Below are positions 23,543 to 35,408 of a stretch of 64,000 bases of DNA, in pieces. The notes below the pieces were generated by a model that was not told the origin of the DNA, searched no databases, and saw only the letters and a program-made list of their open reading frames with translations. Position 1 is the first letter of the stretch. Each line of letters starts with the position of its first letter. The position numbers and the translations under genes are program-made. The DNA lies in contig NC_092654.1 in assembly GCF_032118995.1 (NCBI RefSeq), positions 372,001 through 436,000 of the forward strand. The letters run 5' to 3'. Source of the stretch: Asterias amurensis. Taxonomy: Eukaryota > Echinodermata > Asteroidea > Forcipulatida > Asteriidae.

Positions 23543-24087
23543 TTAAGCAACTGATTAGCATAACAAAACAAAGCTCTACTCATTGGACAATTTTCATGAG
23601 ACGGTTTTTATTGTTTATCTGACAGAGTACCCCTATGATAAATGTGAACCTCGAGACATTAATTCTTAATTGAATAGATGCTAATCCTTTTATTAAAAAA
23701 GCATATCCTTTCTGTAAACATAAATATGCAATCTATCTTCTTGGATCTAAAAAAAATTAAGCTTTAAGCCCTTTTGTGCATTAGGAAAAATTCATATGTT
23801 ATATAACTTTCAATCTCATATAATATCCAGGGGCCGGGAGTCATTAACTGACAAAAAAGTCTGAAACTCAGATCCTGAACTAAAGAGTGATAACCTTTTG
23901 ATAATTCCCATGGAGTTATAAATGCCAAGGAGCTTTTGGAGTCCAAAATATACAGAGATGCACATCAATTTGAGTACGACGTTTTTTATTTTGACAAAAT
24001 ACAGCATTGCCTTGAATACCAGGCAGTCTTTAAAAAGTCTTTATTCACCAAAAGTCTGATATTTATTTTCTCTGTTTACAGAACTTA

Positions 24088-24638
24088 GGGGCGAATTCAA
24101 AATTAAACAATCGGTAACTCGGGGTAAATCTTCATTTTCCCCCGGGGTTTTACGAGGCAAAAGGAAGTCGGACCATAATGAGCTCATTATCTACAGGTCA
24201 ATGAACATCGCTCTTGGGGCCACAGAGAGCCAAGTTTACTTCATTGATATCGCCGCCGGCTGCCCCGCGGTTTGACAGAGGCTCGGTTAATCCGTAATTG
24301 ATACTGTTCAACAATAGACCAGTGGAGTTTGCGGTCCATTGGTTTCTTTAGAACCAATGAGTACCTGAATGGATCAGAAGAACATTTATTGGAGCAGGTA
24401 GGCAGCTGTCACTAATCCGATAATCCCTTGCTGACGTAATCCCAAGCACAAATCTTGCCTTTTGTTAAATTTCTCTGTGTATCCATGGTCACCCAGCCAC
24501 GACCAAGTTGACCCAGCATGTGCAGACGGATATTCATGACTCTATTGTTCGTATGCAAGGCTGTAAATACCCTGTATTACCTCGGGGGATTCTGAAAAAG
24601 CCCCCGAGTTACCGCTTGTTTAATTTTGAATTCGTCCC
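24088..24638. mobile_element. Harbinger-type MITE with TTA target duplication
   Basis: Left end GGGGCGAATTCAAAATTAAA and right end TTTAATTTTGAATTCGTCCC are inverses. The inverted repeat continues through CAANCGGTAACTCGGGG for about 37 bp. TTA flanks both sides (24085-24087, 24639-24641), as in PIF/Harbinger. It is 551 bp with no open frame of note. Confidence 0.8.
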
Positions 24639-24864
24639 TTACGCAAAACTAAATAAACAAGATTTGAAATGTGAAGATTCATGAGCTTTAATATCTCTTA
24701 ATGACTTCTTTCCAACAAATTAAACATATTTTCTAATTGTGTATTATTTCTACAAATGATGGTCATCTGTTTTTTGATTTGCACTGATGGCTTTCTATAG
24801 TTTTTCAACCTGGTGGCAAAACCTTGGGGTGTGACTTTGCAATAGAAGGGCTTATAGGTCAACA

Positions 24865-27800
24865 CTAAGTAGGCCATCCTATGCCACCTGGGTCAGAGCG
24901 AGTCTCCTTGACTACGGTAGGCCAAAAGATCCAACTCTCAAATGCCTGTTCATCGATGTACTGCTCATAGCATCCTAGAAAAACAAAATGAGAGAAGACA
25001 GTATTGAGTTTATATCACAAACGTTACAAAGACAATTGTATGTAAGCATTGGACAAATTAAGCGAACAGGTGTAACAAAATACTAAAATACACAGAGTTG
25101 ACAAATTAATATGGAGGCCCCCAACAAAGGGCAAGATAGCTCAGCTGCTGATATAGAGCGTTATAAGTTTAATCCTGAGGTTGAAATTCAAATCCCACTT
25201 TTTAAAATTTTTCTTTGTTCATCCCAAAAGTATTTTAAAACGTAACCAATCAGTTTCCCTTGTGATTTATAAGTTGACAGATACACAGACTTTCACCCCG
25301 AATAGAACAAAGAAAAAGGAACTTGCATTTGTCTTAAAAGCACTGGACACTATGGTAATTGTCAAAGACTAGCCTTCACAGTTGGTATACCTCAACATAT
25401 GCATAAAATAACAAACCTGTGAAAATTTACAAATCTGTAAAGAGAAACAAAAATTAACTAGTTATTTACAAACCTGTAAAGAGAATCACAAATTTATTAG
25501 TTATTTACAAATCTGAAAGAGAAATGAACCCTGCAAAATAATTAAATAGTTATTTACAAATCTGAAAAGAGAAACAACAATTTATTAGTTATTTACAAAC
25601 CTGTAAAGAGAAACACAAATTTATTAGTTATTTACAAACCTGTAAAGAGAAACACAATTTATTTAGTTATTTGCAAACCTGTATAGAGAAACACAATTTA
25701 TTTAGTTATTTGCAAACCTGTATAGAGAAACAAAAACGTATTAGTTATTTACAAACCTGTAAAGAGAAACAAAACGTTGTTAGTTATTTACAAACCTGTA
25801 AAAAGAAACACAAATTAATTAGTTATTTATTTATTTACAAACCTATAAAGAGAAACAAAAACTAAATAGTTATTTACAAATCTGAAAAGAGAAACAAAAA
25901 TTTATCAGTTATTTACAAACCTGTATAGAGAAACAAAAATTAATTTGTTATTTACAAATCTGCAGAGAGAAACAAAAAAATTATTCATTATTTACAAACC
26001 TGTAAAGAGAAACACAAATTTTTAGTTATTTACAAATCTGTGAAGAGAAACAAACCCTGCAAAAAAATAATTAGTTAATTACAAATCTGTAAAGAGAAAC
26101 ACAAATTTATAAGTTAATGACAAACCTGTATAGAGAAACAAAAATTTATTAGTTATTTACAAACCTGTAAAGAGAAACAAAAATTTATTGGTTATTTACA
26201 AACCTGTAAAGAGAAACACAAATTAATTAGTTATTTACAAATCTGTATAGAGAAACAAAAAAATATTAGTTATTTACAAACCTGTAAAGAGAAACAAAAT
26301 ATTTATTGGTTATTTACAAACCTGTATAGAGAAACAAAAATTAGATAGTTATTTGCAAACCTGTAAAGAGAAACAAAAATTTATTGGTTATTTACAAACC
26401 TGTAAAGAGAAACAAAAACTAATTAGTTATTTACAAACCTGTATAGAGAAACAAACATTAGATAGTTATTTACAAACCTGTAAAGAGAAACAAAATTTAT
26501 TGGTTACTTACAAACCTGTAAAGAGAAACAAAATTCTATTGGTTATTTACAACCTGTAAAGAGAAACACAAATTAGATTGTTATTTACAAACCTGTATAG
26601 AGAAACAAAAAATTATTAGTTATTTACAAATCTGAAAAGAGAAACACAAATTTATTATTTATTTACAAACCTGTAAAGAGAAACAAAAATTTATTGGTTA
26701 TTTACAAACCTGTAAAGAGAAACAAAAATTTATTGGTTATTTACAAACCTGTACAGAGAAACACAAATTAGATTGTTATTTACAAACCTGTATAGAGAAA
26801 TAAAAAATTTATTGGATATTTACAAACATGTAAAGAGAAACACAAATTAATTAGTAACTTACAAACCTGTATAGAGAAACAAAAATTTATTAGTTATTTA
26901 CAAACCTGTAAAGAGAAACAACAATTTATTGGTTATTTACAAACCTGTAAAGAGAAACACAAATTAATTAGTTATTTACAAATCTGTATAGAGAAACAAA
27001 AAAATATTAGTTATTTACAAACCTGTTAAGAGAAACAAAATATTTATTGGTGATTTACAAACCTGTAAAGAGAAACAAAAATTTATTGGTTATTTACAAA
27101 CCTGTAAAGAGAAACAAAAACTAATTAGTTATTTACAAACCTGTATAGAGAAACAAAAATTAGATAGTTATTTACAAACCTGTAAAGAGAAACAAAAATT
27201 TATTGGTTATTTACAAACCTGTAAAGAAAAACAAAAACTAATTAGTTATTTACAAACCTGTATTGAGAAACAAAAATTAGATAGTTATTTACAAACCTGT
27301 AAAGATAAACAAAATTTATTGGTTATTTACAAACCTGTAAAGAGAAACAAAATTTTATTGGTTATTTACAAACCTGTAAAGAGAAACAAAAATTTATTGG
27401 TTATTTACAAACCTGTAAAGAGAAACAAAAACTAATTAGTTATTTACAAACCTGTATAGAGAAACAAAAATTTATTATTTATTTACAAACCTGTAAAGAG
27501 AAACAAAAATTTATAAGTTATTTACAAACCTGTAAAGAGAAACAAAAACTAATTAGTTATTTACAAACCTGTATAGAGAAACCAAAATTAGATAGTTATT
27601 TACAAACCTGTAAAGATAAACAAAATTTATTGGTTATTTACAAACCTGTAAAGAGAAACAAAATTTTATTGGTTATTTACAACCTGTAAAGAGAAACACA
27701 AATTAGATTGTTATTTACAAACCTGTATAGAGAAACAAAAAATAATTAGTTATTTACAAATCTGAAAAGAGAAACACAAACTTATTAGTTATTTACAAAC

Positions 27801-30800
27801 CTGTAAAGAGAAACAAAAATTTATAAGTTATATACAAATCTGTAAAGAGAAACGAAAATTAATTAGTTATTTACAAATCTGTAAAGAGAAACGAAAATTA
27901 ATTAGTTATTTATAAACCTGTAAAGAGAAATGAACCCTGCAAAAAAAAATAATTAGTTATTTACAAATCTGTAAAGAGAAACACAAATTAATTAGTTATT
28001 TACAAACCTGTAAAGAGAAACAAAAATTTATTTGTTATTTACAAACCTGTAAAGAGAAACAACAATTTATTGGTTATTTACAAACCTGTAAAGAGAAACA
28101 CAAATTAATTAGTTATTTACAAATCTGTATAGAGAAACAAAGAAATATTAGTTATTTACAAACCTGTAAAGAGAAACAAAATATTTATTGGTTATTTACA
28201 AACCTGTAAAGAGAAACAAAAATTTATTGGTTATTTACAAACCTGTAAAGAGAAACAAAAACTAATTAGTTATTTACAAACCTGTATAGAGAAACAAAAA
28301 TTAGATAGTTATTTACAAACCTGTAAAGAGAAACAAAAATTTATTGGTTATTTACAAACCTGTAAAGAGAAACAAAAACTAATTAGTTATTTACAAACCT
28401 GTATAGGGAAACAAAAATTAGATAGTTATTTACAAACCTGTAAAGATAAACAAAATTTATTGGTTATTTACAAACCTGTAAAGAGAAACAAAATTTTATT
28501 GGTTATTTACAAACCTGTAAAGAGAAACAAAAATTTATTGGTTATTTACAAACCTGTAAAGAGAAACAAAAACTAATTAGTTATTTACAAACCTGTATAG
28601 AGAAACAAAAAATAGATAGTTATTTACAAACCTTTAAAAAGAAACAAAACTGATTGGTTATTTACAAACCTGTAAAGAGAAACAAAAACTAATTAGTTAT
28701 TTACAAACCTGTATAGAGAAACAAAAATTAGATAGTTATTTACAAACCTGTAAAGATAAACAAAATTTATTGGTTATTTACAAACCTGTAAAGAGAAACA
28801 AAATTTTATTGGTTATTTACAAACCTGTAAAGAGAAACAAAAATTTATTGGTTATTTACAAACCTGTAAAGAGAAACAAAAACTAATTAGTTATTTCCAA
28901 ACCTGTATAGAGAAACAAAAATTAGATAGTTATTTACAAACCTGTAAAGAGAAACAAAAATGTATTGGTTATTTACAAACCTGTAAAGGGAAACAAAAAC
29001 TAATTAGTTATTTACAAACCTGTATAGAGAAACAAAACTTAGATAGTTATTTACAAACCTGTAAAGATAAACAAAATTTATTGGTTATTTACAAACCTGC
29101 AAAGAGAAACAAATATTTATTGGTTATTTACAAACCTGTAAAGAGAAACACAAATTACATTGTTATTTACAAACCTGTATAGAGAAATAAAAAATTATTA
29201 GTTATTTACAAATCTGAAAAGAAAATCAAAGTTTATTAGTGATTTACAAACCTGTAAAGAGAAACAAAAAGTTATTAGTTATTTACAAACCTGTAAAGAG
29301 AAACAAAAATTTATTAGTTATTTACAAATCTGTAAAGAGAAACACAACTTAATGAGTTATTTACAAATCTGTAAAAGAAAAACAAAAATTAATTAGTTAT
29401 TTATAAACCTGTAAAGAGAAACAAACCCTGCAAAAAAAATAATTAGTTATTTACAAATCTATAAAGAGGAACACAAATTAATTAGTTAATTACAAACCTG
29501 TAAAGAGAAACAAAAATTAATTAGTTATTTATAAACCTGTAAAGTTACTAAAGAGAAATAAAAATTAATAAGTTATATACAAACCATCCAGTTGTGTAAG
29601 ATGAATGGAATGGTCACTTGTGTTATTGGTTCACAATTTAATCGAGCAGGTCCTATTTTCTCGAGTTGCATGCATTAAAAAATTAATCATATCAAAATGG
29701 GATGTTAAAACGCTGAGCAATCTGGTTAGAATAGATGTCAGTTTTGGCAGTTCATTGCCGAACAAGCAGGGATTTTGCTAACTAATTTCGGCTAAGAAAA
29801 CACTGTATGATGCACAGCAGTATTGGTTTTTTTTTTTTAATACTAGTACCCTAATACTATTATCTATACTATTAAAAGCGTAACCTGCGCCATCTTGGAT
29901 TGAAAATTAGAAGGTCCAGTGGTATGGCATCCTTGTGGAATCCAACACGGTTGTTTGTGTGGAATTCAATACGTTTGTGTGGTTTCAGACGTCGGGTTGC
30001 AAGTCTGCAAAACCCGGATCCAAACTCGCACTTACAAGTCATGTGATTGGAGGAAGTTTGGGCGGCGACCGTGCGTCAACCACTGGTCGATGTTGTTACC
30101 AGACTTCCTAGAAATCTTTCTGACAGGCGACTCATTGGACAGTGTTTCGCAGATGGTGCTCCGGATTGGTTCATTCATTGCCCCTTGCCCGCCCACCCGC
30201 CATTCGATCCGCCCTTTTTGGTCAGGTTACTTTCGTGTTGTACTAAGCATGGTTCTCCGGATTGGTTCATTCATTGCCGCGCAGGGTCGAAAGGGTCGAA
30301 GAGGCTGGGTGCCAGGACAAAACCGAAACCAATCTCACGAATTTGACCGAATTTGCATTGAATGGATGAAGTACCGTAGATTGATGTTTCGCAGGTGACC
30401 ATGTTATCAGACTTCCTAGAAATCCTTCTGCGGGTGACTCATTTGTTGAAAAGATTAAATGGAGAATATTTATAAAAAAGCATTCACTTCCAAACGGCAT
30501 GAAAATTATCATGATGAACAAGGATGGGATCAAACGGAAGCTTAATGATTTGGAAACATTGGGTAGAACCGGCTATAGGTTGGAAGGTGTCCAAGGGAAC
30601 TTTACAATTAATAACATTTTGGGGGTGGGGGGCCTTACACAAAGAGCCATTCTGGTCAGTGTATTGTGAGTGGTGTGTTGTCTGGTTTGAGACAGGCCAC
30701 CTGTTGCTTGGTGAAGAAGGTCGCCGTGGGACCACTTTAGGTTGACAGTGGGTGGCGACCTTGGACCTTTTGCCAGTAAACTCAAATGGGTACATGAATA

Positions 30801-33800
30801 CCGTTTTAGAATACGGTCTGTTCATGGAGGTATTGTTGCAGTTTCAGAGTTTAACCATGGAGGGAGAATTGTGAAACCATTCCTTACTCTATGGTGAAAC
30901 TTACACACACACGACAAAGGCTGTTTTGAAGCTGTAAAAAAAGAACTTTGCTTTGCATTTGGTCAAAGTTGTTAAGCAAAACGACATTTTTCCTTTTGAA
31001 TAAGTCCATTCACAAAATTGGTTAGAGCAGTGTGTCGGTCAGGTCTCAGAATGTACATTTTGCCAAATCCATTTTGAAGCCTAATTTAGCCATCGGCCCG
31101 TCGGGTTGGTTACTGATGGAGATAATATTAACAAAAGAGACCTCGTGCGGCTGAATAGGGTACATTTTTAGGAGTTTGTCTATTGACCCAAACTGGACGT
31201 AACAAACCCTAAACATGACTTGACATGCTTTCTGAAAGTGAAATAAGTTAGAGAAAACTAAGGAGTGGGGACGAGTTTATCGTTTTTATTTAGTTTGTAC
31301 GATATAGGGTTCCAGAGATACGGGATGTATGGAGGTTTGTTCCTAGAGCAGCGTGAACATGAACGCGGTCAGAAATTGCGTCGTTTGTCGTTCAAATTTC
31401 GCGAGATGCAATAAGCCCAAAGTGACAATAAAACAAAACCACACCTGCCAAGTCTCACGCATTAGGCGTGAGACTCACGCATTTGGGCTCTGTCTCACGC
31501 TCACACGCACATCAACCATTATTGGGGCGAGATCGGGAAAAAAAAATTAACGAAATCTTTTTACAAAATTTGTACAAACAGAGCGCAAATTTGCAGATTG
31601 CGCACGCTTTTGCTCATCCAGTAGGTTCAGCTCAAATTCGGCAGAGAGCAAAACGCTTATTGCGCACAAGTTTGTTCCGATTCTTTTAGCAAATTCGTTG
31701 AAATGCGCTCCACTAGCGAAGACACAACAGGCAGAAGAAGTGAGCGATTGATTTTGGACATCATTTTGAGTCTATTTTTTTCAAGTTTGGAAGGATATAA
31801 TCTGACACAATCGAACCTCCACATTAACCATCAACATCTCCTGTGTACCTCAAGTGAGTTTTAAATATTCTGAGGAGGCTTCTGATGCATTTTGAAACAC
31901 TTTTTGTCCACAGTTAAATTTCACATTGTTTTACTTATTTATAAAAAAAAAAAAAAAAAAGGTTTGGCGGCGATTTAAAAAGGCCTTCTTAAACTGGCAA
32001 TTTTTTTTTTCCGGGGGATGGGGGTTGAGCTTTGAAAAATCTCACACATAGCTAGCCTCTGGACTTGGCATCTCTGCCTGCAAAACACTTTTTTGACGTT
32101 CACGTTAAGTGCTCCTGTTATACATGCAGCCTATTGACCAGAAAGTTTACAAGACCAATTCAGATGACAATAAACTAAAAAGAGGCCTACGCTCTTACCG
32201 CCCCCGCCCCCTCCCCCCGAAAAAAAACAGTAGATAAATTAGATTTGTGGCACACAGCATGTTCCAAAAACTCGCTTTACTTATAGTGCTGTAGCAACGC
32301 TATGTATCGTGGGACGTAAAAATGTCATTTTTGACGATGTTTTTTAAAAAGGAAATGCAAGCATTATGAATGTATATTGAGTGTGTGGAGAAAGTTTTGG
32401 TAGTGTAGTACAAAAGAAACTTTAGTTATTGCTGGCTAACGGTCAGTTTCACCTATCAACGCTGATTTGAAAAACGTGTAACGTTAGGGAGGCCCAACAT
32501 ATTAGACCCCTATAAGGCTCACGGGGGAGCCTTATAGTTTCTAGATGCATAAGGTACGTTGTCTAACCCAAAACGAGGTGGGTACAGCCACTGCAAGTAG
32601 TGGTGGACGTGCGAAATAGCTTCATTTTGGGTTAGAATTATGACGCTATGCATAAATATTGAGAGAGGCGTAAAACACCCTCACCCACATTTCGAAATAT
32701 TTGTGTAAAGGATTTTTATATCCTAGCGGGGTGCCGCGCGAAGCGCGGCATCCCGCTAGTTACTATAATAGGGGCCCGGGGCGACTTCACTCATACACCA
32801 TGCTTCAATTTTTATGCTTCAATGATACACTCATCAACCCGCAACCTCGTTTTCAGTGGTGATCGATCTCGCCGCGCCATTTTTTTCCCAGCATGCCTTA
32901 CTTGATCATAAAAATCCAGGCATGCAGTTTTTATGCAAACATAGAAGTATCAGGAAATACGTGTTTCTCAATATATCATTCTAAAACATACCTTGATACC
33001 TCCGGTCATCCTCTATCGAACAGCCACATTGACACGAAGCCCATGGATGGGTCTGAAGGAGACATTTTGCCTGAAGTTTACAGATAAAAATACCAACGAC
33101 AAACAACGTCAAAAATTACCCGCTTCGTACCTACCTAAAACTGAACTACAGAGGGCGCACTCCACACAAAAAATCAAACGGGGTTGTTGGCGCCGCAGTG
33201 GTCACCACCAAGACAGTCCACAAATTTATTCAGTTTGTGATAATATTTATGGGCCGTTTCCTGATCAAGTTATGAAAACAATTGTTTTAAAAAGTATTGA
33301 TTGGTTTAATTCGAAGCCTAAACTTAAACTACCAATTTGAAATGAGACGTCTCACAATGTGAAACTTATCTTATACCTAATAGGGGCGACCTAGCTGGGG
33401 CTCTGTAGGCCCTGTATTAGGCCTACTCCTTTTTTCGAGGCTTGGTACGAGAAAAAAGGAGTGCGCCCCGGCCAATTACTGGGTCCTATCGCATGATCAT
33501 TTGGGTATCTTTTTAGTGGGTATTTGATTTGTAAAAGTGTTGAAATTTGGGCGAAATGGTGGTCACTTCCCGTCGAATATCAACCCCCGCCAATTTGGTT
33601 GAATACCATTGCTTCGACCCTCGCCGCAGTTTTACAATTGTTGTAATATGACCAATCATATTATAGTGGTTTTGCGGGTAAATTACAAAAAGTATCTGGG
33701 CGCCAGTATCACAAATAATGAAAAAACTTCAGAGGAAATAAAGGAGCCCAGTGTTGAGTTACTACTGGGTCTACCCATTGCCATATAATAAACTTCATGA

Positions 33801-34208
33801 TTACGAAGTGAAATGAATCTCAATCTGCCATCGAAGCTGCTGTACTTTCATAAGTAGTTGATGCTGTATTGAAAATACCGACATACATTCCTTACAGTCA
33901 TGACATTGACACAATTACAGTAATTGAAATCATGGAGAAATCTAGTTGTTCCATGATGAAATCGGTCCAGTCCTTTAATATAGTCATGCTTGTTTGTTGT
34001 GCACATGCACGCTATAAATACGCTAAACAATCTCATCAAAAGCCTGTTCGCTTCCGATCCAGAATTACTTTTTCACTGCTGCAGTGAATTCTTCTCGACT
34101 AGTATAACAAATGGATAATTTCCGCACCTCGAAGTTTGAAGTTTATAAAGTTTTCTTACCACTAGCTCTCTTCTCTGCCTCACGCTTGTCTGATCGAGCA
34201 GACGACTT
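24865..34208 (-). CDS. Unrecognised gene, two 3' exons around a 9 kb intron
   Basis: On the minus strand, 34208-34160 follows TTAATTTGCAG and reads 'KSSARSDKREAEKRAS' plus one base, then GTAAGA. The terminal exon 24974-24865 follows TGTTTTTCTAG and reads 'CYEQYIDEQAFESWIFWPTV', 'VKETRSDPGGIGWPT' and stop. The one base left by the first exon plus two from the second makes a glycine codon, so phases agree. Upstream exons were not found. I do not recognise the protein; its charged stretch followed by a Trp-rich tail matches nothing I can name. The intron contains a SINE head, a MITE piece, the 39 bp array and a Helitron. The join rests on phase and orientation only, and either exon may belong to another gene. 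Confidence 0.4.
25130..25205 (+). mobile_element. tRNA-derived SINE head
   Basis: 'GATAGCTCAGCTGCTGATAT' (A-box region) and 'GGTTGAAATTCAAATCCCA' (B-box region) have tRNA spacing. The rest of the element is not clear. Confidence 0.45.
25338..25424 (+). mobile_element. piggyBac-type MITE, left part, running into the 39 bp array
   Basis: After TTAA (25334-25337) the sequence follows the left half of the 13713-14064 and 55730-55907 family: 'AGCACTGGACACTATGGTAA', 'AAGACTAGCCTTCACAGTTG', 'AAAATAACAAACCTGTGAAAA'. Where the family would continue into 'TTTGAGCTCAATCG' the satellite begins instead. The right half of the MITE is not found at the other end of the array. Confidence 0.8.
25425..29595 (-). 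repeat. Satellite array, 39 bp unit, about 105 copies
   Basis: The plus-strand unit is TATTTACAAACCTGTAAAGA followed by GAAACAAAAATTTATTGGT, 39 bp, over about 4.17 kb. Variant units (ending CTAATTAGT, TTAGATAGT, TTTATTGGT; TATAGAG for TAAAGAG; AAGATAAAC) recur in blocks of three to six, showing higher-order amplification. Because 39 is a multiple of three some units read open as 13-residue repeats ('SYLQTCKEKQNLI'), but no long frame persists and I do not call it coding. On the minus strand each unit has a pyrimidine run, then CAGGTTTGTAAAT. Confidence 0.95.
29863..32759 (+). mobile_element. Non-autonomous Helitron, complete-looking, 2.9 kb
   Basis: It begins TCTATACTATTAAAAGCG directly after an A and ends CTAG directly before a T, the A|T insertion rule of Helitrons, with no target duplication. 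The 3' end is a hairpin with 17-base arms (32723-32739 and 32743-32759, one mismatch, loop GAA) whose stem includes the terminal CTAG. No Rep/helicase motifs are seen. The inside has a duplicated GC-rich block ('CCGGATTGGTTCATTCATTG' near 30172 and 30257), a TCTCACGC...GCGTGAGA palindrome near 31459 and a 159-residue open frame (29919-30398) that I consider chance. Confidence 0.85.
32761..34150. other. No supportable exon; small hairpins
   Basis: The region lies in the large intron of the minus-strand gene. A hairpin 'ACTCCTTTTTTCG'/'CGAGAAAAAAGGAGT' is at about 33425-33464. A CTCF-core-like GAGGGCGC is at 33151-33158. A minus-strand ATG at about 33068 gives only 19 codons before a stop. Confidence 0.4.
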
Positions 34209-34235
34209 CTGCAAATTAATTTTCTTTCACCGTTT

Positions 34236-34269
34236 GTTATAGCGCCCTCTAAATAGAGGGCGCTATAAC
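34236..34269. promoter_or_regulatory. Perfect 34 bp palindrome with two CTCF-core-like words
   Basis: GTTATAGCGCCCTCT and AGAGGGCGCTATAAC are perfect 15-base inverted arms around AAAT. Each arm holds the AGAGGGCGCTA word that resembles the core of the bilaterian CTCF site (AGRGGGCGC). It sits about 25 bp upstream of the acceptor of the minus-strand exon at 34208. Protein binding is inference. Confidence 0.5.
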
Positions 34270-35239
34270 GATTTCGCGATAAGAATTTGCTTGGGATACA
34301 TTCTCAGTTAATATTTAAACTCATGAGGTTGCTGTCTTGTGGGAAAGCTTGAAGGTGTACGTTTGGTATATTAATTATTATTCTGAAAATTAATGGCAAT
34401 GGCCTTGACGGCAGTTTGGGGTAGTTTAGTTCATAATGCATGATTTATTTTGAAAAACTTTCTCTTCAAAGTAGGCTGACTGCGGTTATAAAACAAAAAA
34501 TAAGTTTTTACGGCCCAAAATCGGAATCTGAGAAGTTAGACCTATACTGCATTTTTCATGTTCATGTTGTGTATTCCTATTAAAGGAATAATTCTTTCTG
34601 TATAAGCACAGTCGCTCCAGATTTCTGGCAATTTATTATTTCAAACACGCTTTCACCTTTTAAAAATATACTCACACATTTAACAGGTATGGCTTATCAA
34701 CAACTAAACTGCGCCAAAAAAGAGTATCTCAACATTTACAAAATTAATGGTCAAATATATCAGAACTTCAAATTAATAGTATTCCCAAAAGACAATTATT
34801 AATCCGATGCACAGTTGTCTTCTGCGCATTTTGATACCATCGTTGCTCTACGATGTTGCTTGGCAGATTTATGGGTACTTGAATGGCTGAAGGTTTAATT
34901 TCAAAAGATACGAATAAGAAAAGATCAGTATTATTTTTACCCGCCTCTAATGATTTGTTTGTCTCGTGTTGGATAAATCGATTGCGATGAACATCAGCGT
35001 TAAAACAAAGCAAAAGGAGCCAGAGGTAGGAGGCATAAATCAATTTAAAACCAGATTCGGTTTTTCGAGATATTTAATAGAACAACGATGGCTGAAGTGA
35101 CCAAACAGATCAGAGCAGGGTATGAGAAGACGTATCCGTGCCGTTCAGAACAATGGTGGTGATGGAGGACACACTAAGTATTGGGGACCGTTTTCAGGAT
35201 ATCAATAGTTAGATATAATAAGATAACAGCAGGGAATAC
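34270..35239. other. No gene seen
   Basis: AT-rich sequence without splice-supported open frames. It may hold 5' exons of the minus-strand gene that I could not identify. Confidence 0.35.
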
Positions 35240-35408
35240 ATATGGAAAGTTACTCATTCTTTCTCGAAAACTACATTACTTAAGAGGGTGCCGTTTCTCA
35301 CAATGTTTTATATCATTATCGACCTCTCTCCGTTACTCGTTACGAAGAAAGTTTTAATGCTAATAATTATTTTGAGTAATAAATTACCAATAGTGTCCAT
35401 AACTACCT
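35240..35408. mobile_element. piggyBac-type MITE, right part
   Basis: 'GTGCCGTTTCTCACAATGTT', 'ATTATTTTGAGTAATAAATT' and 'ACCAATAGTGTCCATAACTA' end in CCT before TTAA (35409-35412), matching the right half of the 13713-14064 element. The left end is missing or too diverged. Confidence 0.65.

Noticed and set aside
25671-26559. Open frames reading 'SYLQTCKEKQNLI' repeats in the 39 bp array
   Set aside because: They arise only because the unit length is a multiple of three. Most units break the frame, there is no start context or splice support, and the frame does not persist.
25425-29595. CRISPR-like array
   Set aside because: Units are contiguous with no unique spacers, and the genome is eukaryotic; it is a satellite.
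29919-30398. 159-residue open frame in the Helitron
   Set aside because: No recognisable Rep or helicase motif and no splice or start evidence. Its internal repeat follows a DNA-level duplication in a GC-rich patch.
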